DNA of 64,000 nt from an uncultured Bacillota bacterium (GTDB taxonomy: Bacteria > Bacillota > Clostridia > Christensenellales > UBA1242): contig CAMMDQ010000003.1 in the NCBI GenBank assembly GCA_946495675.1, forward strand, positions 64,453-128,452, in the 5' to 3' direction. The position numbers and the translations under genes are program-made. Under the pieces are notes generated by a model, which saw only the letters and a program-made list of their open reading frames with translations, did not search any database and was not told the origin of the DNA. Positions 58,842 through 64,000 of the stretch are shown here, piece after piece (the stretch's first letter is position 1; each line of letters opens with the position of its first letter).

Positions 58842-61800
58842 TTGACAAAAACAAAAAAAATAAACTTGTTAATATGCAGTTTGTTAGTTTTGCTGGCAAG
58901 CCTGTTTTTTGCTTCATGTGGACCAAAAGATTACAGTAATGTAAGTTTGACAAGCTCAGTCTCTTCGCTTAGCCTTGATGTGGGTGGAGAAGCTGATATT
59001 GTGTTTACAATCAACAATATGCTTGAGGATATGGATAATGCATTGTCTTTTTCATATTCAACCGAAGGTGTGGTAACTGAAGAAGTTGTGTCGCAAAATG
59101 GCAATCACATCACAGTTCAATTAACAGCTGTTTATCCAGGCACAACAACTATGACAGTTACAACAGTGGACGGCAACAAAAGTTGTGATGTTGTCATTCA
59201 AGTAAACAAATATTCAAGTTACATACGACCAGGTCAAAACACACTTTATGTTTCATCTCAATCGCTCTTACAACCGAGCGCAAACGATTTTGTTTTTGAA
59301 AATGAAACAAGCGAAAGAGATGTTGACTTCTATTTTTATGGAATCAACAATGGCTACACTTTAAGTTTAAACAATGTTTCCACCTTGGTTTCAGGCTCTG
59401 ATGGAACGCAAGTTCGCGATTTTTATAATAATTTTGTATCAGTGAAACTGATAACGGTGCAGAGAGAAACTGAAGAACTTAGTTATTTGATTTTTACTGA
59501 TAAACAGGGGAATGAATTTACCCTTGATAGTGGCTATGCGGACTTATCTTTAAGCGGAAATACAAAATATAATTTTTTGCCTGTTGAAAACATAGATGGG
59601 CAGTATTATATACCTGAGCAAGCATTTTCGGTTGGTTTTGGTGACGATTTTGCCTTTGTAGCAAACTATCAAAATGCAAATGGAGAAGAAATTTACACGC
59701 AAAGAGATTTCGTCGTTTTAAAAGACATTGATCAAAATGCAATTTCTTCAGAATATGAGTATGTGATCTTCAACACAAACAATGGCGAAATTTCTGATGA
59801 AGGCTATTTTATTGAGGGCTTTTCCCAAGAAAAAATTACGCTTGTTCCAAACTATACCATCGATTACCAAAGAGATCTGCAAGTTGACTTCAAAAGAGTT
59901 AAATTGCAAATCACCATAGATGGTGCCAGCCAACTTTTGCAAAGCCGTTTTTCAAGCTCAAATTCGCTTAATGTCACCCAAGAGCGAGTTACTGGTGCCG
60001 ATCAAACAGTTTTTGTTTTTACAATCTCTGCAAACACTCAAGTTGAACAAGATATAAATTTTGAGGTAAGTTTCTTTTACGAAGGTTTTTATGGCTCGGA
60101 TGATCAAAATGTAAGTTATACCTTTAGCATGCCAATTTCAATAAAGAACAAGCCAGACAGCATTGTGATAAGCGGGGCAGATTTTTCAAACACTCCTGTT
60201 TCGAGCCAGACATTCACATTCTATAATCATTATATAGAAAGCAACAATGTTGGTTGGCAAAGATTTTATTTCAATGTTTTGCCTATTGATAGCCAATTTG
60301 ATAATCTGACAATCCGTCTGCAAGAGGACGATGGATTGATTGTAAAATATGCAGGGCAAGAATACACCAGTGGAGACATTGTTGTTGACAACCTTAACAG
60401 CTTTGTTGAATTTAAAGGTCGAGACAATGCAGCAGCTACGACAAATGGACAGATTGAAATTGTTTTGAATTTCAATTTGCTTTATCAAGACAGTCTGACC
60501 ACAACATTCAATTATCAAATTTTGCAAGGCTCGACAACAATTTCATATGACGAAGATTTTGCTTCCTTTGCCGAAAATGGTTTTGCTCTTTCGCTCAACA
60601 ATGATGCTCAGGGAGTCAACTTTTCTGACAAAATTTACACTGATGCTGCTTTTGGGGATTTTGCAGTTCAACTTATCTCGGGCTTAAATGTTGTGAATTT
60701 TCTAAAAGCTGAGCAGATTTATCAAGAAATAAATGGCCGCTATTATTTAAATTTTAATCTTATTCCAACTGCAACAGGAAACGGAGTTTATTCCATTACT
60801 TTGCCAAATGGTTTTTCTATCGCATTACAAGTCAGAGTAGTTGAAAGTTTGAACAGTCTTTCCATTCAAACAACAAATCATAATGCCAACATGAGCATTG
60901 TTAATTTTGATGAAAATGGCGCTTTGGTTTATGCAAGAAACAACACTCAGTCAATTGGGGACCGCAATAATTTTGACCTTGAAATCATTGCCAATGCAAA
61001 TGAAAACTCGACTGCAATGCGTCAACTTTTGATGACTGTCGATCAAGATGGGCAAGTCATAACTTTTGCAAATAGAAACGAGTTTTATTTTGAAGTCAAC
61101 TTAAACAGCACAGGAATTGCAATCATTACTGTCACAATAACAGGCTATAATGTTGAAAATTTTGTAATAGATGACAATTATCAGTTGACATATACCATCA
61201 CGGTTATAAGTTATGAATATATTGATAATTTTTCGGTAAACAAACTCCGTGACGGGCAGGGATCTTATCAAACCGAACAGACTCCAGACGGGGCAAGCGC
61301 AAGGTATGTATATATTTATAACAACAATGCAAACTCTGTCACAAGAAAGCAGGCTCAACTGCAAATTGATGTAAGCAGTTTTAATGAGCAATCGCCAGCT
61401 TTTCTGTTTAGAAATCCTCAAGATTCTTCTTATGTGGCAGAAACTTTCAGCAACAAGTTTATTGCTTGGACCGTTCCTGGTTACAGACTGCTTTACAATG
61501 GTCAAACTGTCAACAGTATGTATTTGAGAGAAAATGAAAGTTCAATCTATCAAATCGCAAACAGTTTGACGGGCGCAATCATTGCGACATTTGATGTGCA
61601 GGAGTTGTTGTTGACACTGGCTGCAGATGCTGGAGGTGAAAATTCATTTAGTTTGGTTGGCAGCATTGATCAATATGACACTCCAAGAAGATCCTTCACA
61701 ATCAATGTTAATGTGCTAAATTACAACGCAGTTGAAAGCTTATCTTCACTTTCTCCAATAAGTTCGCTTGAATTTTCAAGTTTGCAAATGCAGCATCAAA

Positions 61801-64000
61801 TCAATTTGCGAGTGCTTCAAAACACAGCAATAAACAAGGATGTTGTGGTGTCAATTTCTGGGGCGAGTGTTGTTTATAACGGCACAACATACAGACTTTT
61901 TGGCGAAAATAATCAAGGAATCGAAATTGTCCAAGCTGAAAATAATGGCAATATCGTAAGCATAACTTTGACTGCAGATGAAGACTTTGTTCAGGCAGCA
62001 ATGCGGGAAGATTTTTTTGCCAATTCAACCTTTCAAGCAACGCTTACAATCGCAGCAGCAGATTGGTATGACGACTCGGGGATCTTTATTGAAGAAAATA
62101 GAAACAGATTGATCACAATTCCAATCACATATGCAAACGGCACAGAAGAAAACAGATTTACCATTGACAGCAGTGAAGATTTGGCGGCAATTGGGCAAAA
62201 CTTGGCAGCACACTATCAGGTTACAACAACCATCAGCGCTGAGGGTATAGATATGCCACTTGGTAAGCTTTCAGGTTCTATTGTTGGCACAAATGATTAC
62301 GCTATAATAAACGGAGTTAATATAAACTCTTTAAGTGGTGACTTCGGTGGGCTCTTTAGCAGCATTGTAGAAGGGGCATACATTGAAAACTTGACTTTTG
62401 TTGGCAGCATCAATATTGATCAAACTATTGGAAATCAACAAAATATTTATATTGGCTTGATTGCTGGCGAAAATCGTGGCAGACTTCAAAATATTTCTGT
62501 CAGACTTGATCAATCGCAAATTTCAATTAATGATGTTGCTCAAGATGAAATTTCAAGTGCCTATATTGGTGGTCTTGTTGGTGCAAATTATGGCGAAATC
62601 ACACAAGATTTTTCTGAAAGTCGAGATTACCGCCTTTATAGCTATATGCTGTTCTCAAATGACTTCTTAAACATTGATTATAGCTATGTAAATGTCTATG
62701 CAGGTGGCATTGCAGGTTATAGCGATGGGCAGATAAAGAAGATTGATGGACAACCCTTTGGGGGTTATGCAAATTATCTTGCTTATGCTTTGATAAACAC
62801 AAATTTGACTCAAGAAGGCGGTCGGTCGCAGAGTTATGTTGGAGCGGTTGCCGGCAAAGTTGTCTCAGATAAAAATGGACATGGCGTGATTGGTTATAAT
62901 GAAGCAGCGGCATATACAGCAGAGAATTACTCGGCTGGCAAAGGCGTTGTTGTTGGCGGGCAGGTCAGCGGTCTCAACTATGTCGGCGGAGCTATCGGTC
63001 AGCTTGAGATCGCTGACGGAATAACAACTCAACCTCTTGCTGGTCTGACTACAAGAACATTTGTTAGAGCGCTTTCTGGTATGACAAATGCTGGTTTGTT
63101 TACAGGTGAAATTGTAAACAGCAGCACTGGGCTTACAATCGCTCCAAGTCTTTATGCACAAACAGTTGATGATGGCAAGACAGGCGAGGCTTCTTCAATG
63201 CTGGTTGTCTATCTGACAGAATCCAATATTTCTGGTCAAGGCATCACAACTTTAGAGGATGTAACTTTCAGCGAAATTGCATTTGGGGTTCAAGGCTATA
63301 ACGGAACGACTTTTGAAAATGCTAAAGACCACTTTATTTCATATCTAAGAAGAAATTATAATGAAGTTGCAGATGAGCCGCTAAACATTATTGAAGATGA
63401 TTCTTCATTATATTATGGTGAAGTTTGTCTTGTCCGTGAAAATCAGGTTGTTGACAATATTAAATTTGCAACAAAAGGCACCGAAGCTGATCTTGCAATA
63501 ACTGAAAATTTTTACAATCAAATGACATCGACAGAAACTGAACTTGATGCCTTCTTTGCATATTATTTTAATGCCATTTCTGCACAATCTGAAAGTGATG
63601 AAGCTTCGCTTGCAGACATTCAACAGCTTTTAAATCAAAATTTCAACACTCTTTCAATGGATAGTGAGCTTTATCCTATAGACATAAAAGGAGAAATCAC
63701 TCTTAGATCACTCAACACCAATATTTTGGAAATCGATCAAAATGGCAGAATGACAATGAAAGGCACGGGTTGGGTGCAAGTTTCAGGCAGCAGCATTTTG
63801 AATATAAATGACGGTGTAAGTTTTTATATCTTTATAACCAACTACTTTAATAATGACGCAGAGATTTCAACAATCTATCCAACTGCTTCTGCAAATGCAG
63901 AACCGATTGATGATTTTACCATCACAATGTATGCAAACCAAAGTGCAATGCTGTATATCAGACCAGATTATTCATTTGACTCGCAATTGTTGCATATCGA
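58842..64000 (+). CDS. Giant surface lipoprotein with Ig-like and GLUG-type repeats (partial, runs off the window)
   Basis: Absent from the ORF track, apparently because no stop occurs before the window end. TTG at 58842 follows AAGGAGG by seven bases. The frame is open for at least 1,719 codons. The product begins with a signal peptide and lipobox (LASLFFASC, Cys at about 27), then a BIG2-like domain (VSLTSSVSSLSLDVGGEADI), then a long series of beta-rich segments. From about residue 1130 it carries GLUG-like elements: YIGLIAGENRGRL, YIGGLVGANYGEI, YAGGIAGYSDGQI, YVGAVAGKVV. Towards the end a second BIG2-like piece occurs (ITLRSLNTNILEIDQNGRMT). It is likely a surface adhesin or fibre held by a lipid anchor, 20 bp behind the VirB4-type gene. 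Confidence 0.88.
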   Translation, partial: MTKTKKINLLICSLLVLLASLFFASCGPKDYSNVSLTSSVSSLSLDVGGEADIVFTINNMLEDMDNALSFSYSTEGVVTEEVVSQNGNHITVQLTAVYPGTTTMTVTTVDGNKSCDVVIQVNKYSSYIRPGQNTLYVSSQSLLQPSANDFVFENETSERDVDFYFYGINNGYTLSLNNVSTLVSGSDGTQVRDFYNNFVSVKLITVQRETEELSYLIFTDKQGNEFTLDSGYADLSLSGNTKYNFLPVENIDGQYYIPEQAFSVGFGDDFAFVANYQNANGEEIYTQRDFVVLKDIDQNAISSEYEYVIFNTNNGEISDEGYFIEGFSQEKITLVPNYTIDYQRDLQVDFKRVKLQITIDGASQLLQSRFSSSNSLNVTQERVTGADQTVFVFTISANTQVEQDINFEVSFFYEGFYGSDDQNVSYTFSMPISIKNKPDSIVISGADFSNTPVSSQTFTFYNHYIESNNVGWQRFYFNVLPIDSQFDNLTIRLQEDDGLIVKYAGQEYTSGDIVVDNLNSFVEFKGRDNAAATTNGQIEIVLNFNLLYQDSLTTTFNYQILQGSTTISYDEDFASFAENGFALSLNNDAQGVNFSDKIYTDAAFGDFAVQLISGLNVVNFLKAEQIYQEINGRYYLNFNLIPTATGNGVYSITLPNGFSIALQVRVVESLNSLSIQTTNHNANMSIVNFDENGALVYARNNTQSIGDRNNFDLEIIANANENSTAMRQLLMTVDQDGQVITFANRNEFYFEVNLNSTGIAIITVTITGYNVENFVIDDNYQLTYTITVISYEYIDNFSVNKLRDGQGSYQTEQTPDGASARYVYIYNNNANSVTRKQAQLQIDVSSFNEQSPAFLFRNPQDSSYVAETFSNKFIAWTVPGYRLLYNGQTVNSMYLRENESSIYQIANSLTGAIIATFDVQELLLTLAADAGGENSFSLVGSIDQYDTPRRSFTINVNVLNYNAVESLSSLSPISSLEFSSLQMQHQINLRVLQNTAINKDVVVSISGASVVYNGTTYRLFGENNQGIEIVQAENNGNIVSITLTADEDFVQAAMREDFFANSTFQATLTIAAADWYDDSGIFIEENRNRLITIPITYANGTEENRFTIDSSEDLAAIGQNLAAHYQVTTTISAEGIDMPLGKLSGSIVGTNDYAIINGVNINSLSGDFGGLFSSIVEGAYIENLTFVGSINIDQTIGNQQNIYIGLIAGENRGRLQNISVRLDQSQISINDVAQDEISSAYIGGLVGANYGEITQDFSESRDYRLYSYMLFSNDFLNIDYSYVNVYAGGIAGYSDGQIKKIDGQPFGGYANYLAYALINTNLTQEGGRSQSYVGAVAGKVVSDKNGHGVIGYNEAAAYTAENYSAGKGVVVGGQVSGLNYVGGAIGQLEIADGITTQPLAGLTTRTFVRALSGMTNAGLFTGEIVNSSTGLTIAPSLYAQTVDDGKTGEASSMLVVYLTESNISGQGITTLEDVTFSEIAFGVQGYNGTTFENAKDHFISYLRRNYNEVADEPLNIIEDDSSLYYGEVCLVRENQVVDNIKFATKGTEADLAITENFYNQMTSTETELDAFFAYYFNAISAQSESDEASLADIQQLLNQNFNTLSMDSELYPIDIKGEITLRSLNTNILEIDQNGRMTMKGTGWVQVSGSSILNINDGVSFYIFITNYFNNDAEISTIYPTASANAEPIDDFTITMYANQSAMLYIRPDYSFDSQLLHI

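Noticed and set aside
1-64000. CRISPR arrays, insertion sequences, prophage or integrase genes, attachment sites
   Set aside because: No spaced direct repeats, transposase motifs, recombinase genes or flanking repeats were seen on reading both strands.

Overview
This is an AT-rich window from a low-GC Gram-positive, endospore-forming bacterium of the Clostridia type, probably an uncultured gut lineage (Christensenellales-like is a guess from gene style only). Evidence for spore formation: a gerKA-gerKB-gerKC-type germinant receptor operon behind a SigG-like -10, SpoVB, a SpoIIQ-like LytM protein, SpoIIID behind a SigE-like promoter, a DUF421/DUF4363 pair, a collagen-like BclA-type surface protein and a short LysM protein. 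Anaerobic or redox traits are a desulfoferrodoxin (superoxide reductase), a Prx6-type peroxiredoxin and a DUF1858 protein. I saw no transposase, integrase, phage module or CRISPR array, so this looks like ordinary chromosome with a few unusual accessory genes.

Layout. 0-9.1 kb: a small 4-TM protein converging with a 2,791-residue secreted, C-terminally anchored surface protein. 9.3-12.7 kb: nucleoside hydrolase, desulfoferrodoxin with a coupled 51-residue gene, a short promoter-hairpin-RBS-terminator transcript, an altered histidine phosphatase, a gene remnant, a GNAT acetyltransferase and tRNA-Ser(CGA). 12.8-16.8 kb: peroxiredoxin, a small membrane protein, and leuS preceded by what reads as a complete leader-peptide attenuator. 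16.8-21 kb: collagen-like protein, two helical hypotheticals, two VirB2/TrbC-like pilin-type proteins and a small hydrophobic protein. 21-23.8 kb: ArsR-type regulator, queH, signal peptidase I, HU. 23.9-30.8 kb: germination operon, then ftsH with a membrane-anchored partner. 30.8-41.3 kb: CtpE-like P-type ATPase, cca, VanW/YoaR protein, TVP38-type protein, LysM mini-gene, spoVB, DUF421-DUF4363 and a second anchored surface protein. 41.4-49.4 kb: GlmU-like, pth, mfd, PrsA-like lipoprotein and an LPG-synthase-type membrane protein. 49.4-52.1 kb: TasA-like and YwmB-like secreted proteins, spoIIQ, acpP, spoIIID. 52.1-56 kb: class II aldolase, lipoprotein, hflX, DUF1858 and PRC-barrel proteins. 56-64 kb: a PrgI-VirB4 fusion ATPase behind a palindrome-bearing promoter, then a giant Ig/GLUG-type lipoprotein that runs off the window and is absent from the ORF track.

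Two expression features stand out. First, leuS is preceded by a reading frame MKTNILLALL-stop rich in Leu codons, followed by four mutually exclusive hairpins ending in a U-run, the logic of ribosome-mediated attenuation rather than the T-box usual in Firmicutes. Second, several genes (the leuS leader peptide, the GlmU-like gene, the LPG-synthase-type gene, hflX, probably the TVP38 gene and others) have a TANNNT -10 box ending exactly six bases before ATG and no Shine-Dalgarno, so they look leaderless. Most other genes have strong AGGAGG-type sites.

The paired VirB2-like proteins and the PrgI-VirB4 fusion, with giant surface proteins at both ends of the window and no relaxase, coupling protein or integrase in view, suggest a chromosomal type IV secretion-like machine that may serve the cell surface rather than DNA transfer. 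That last step is inference.
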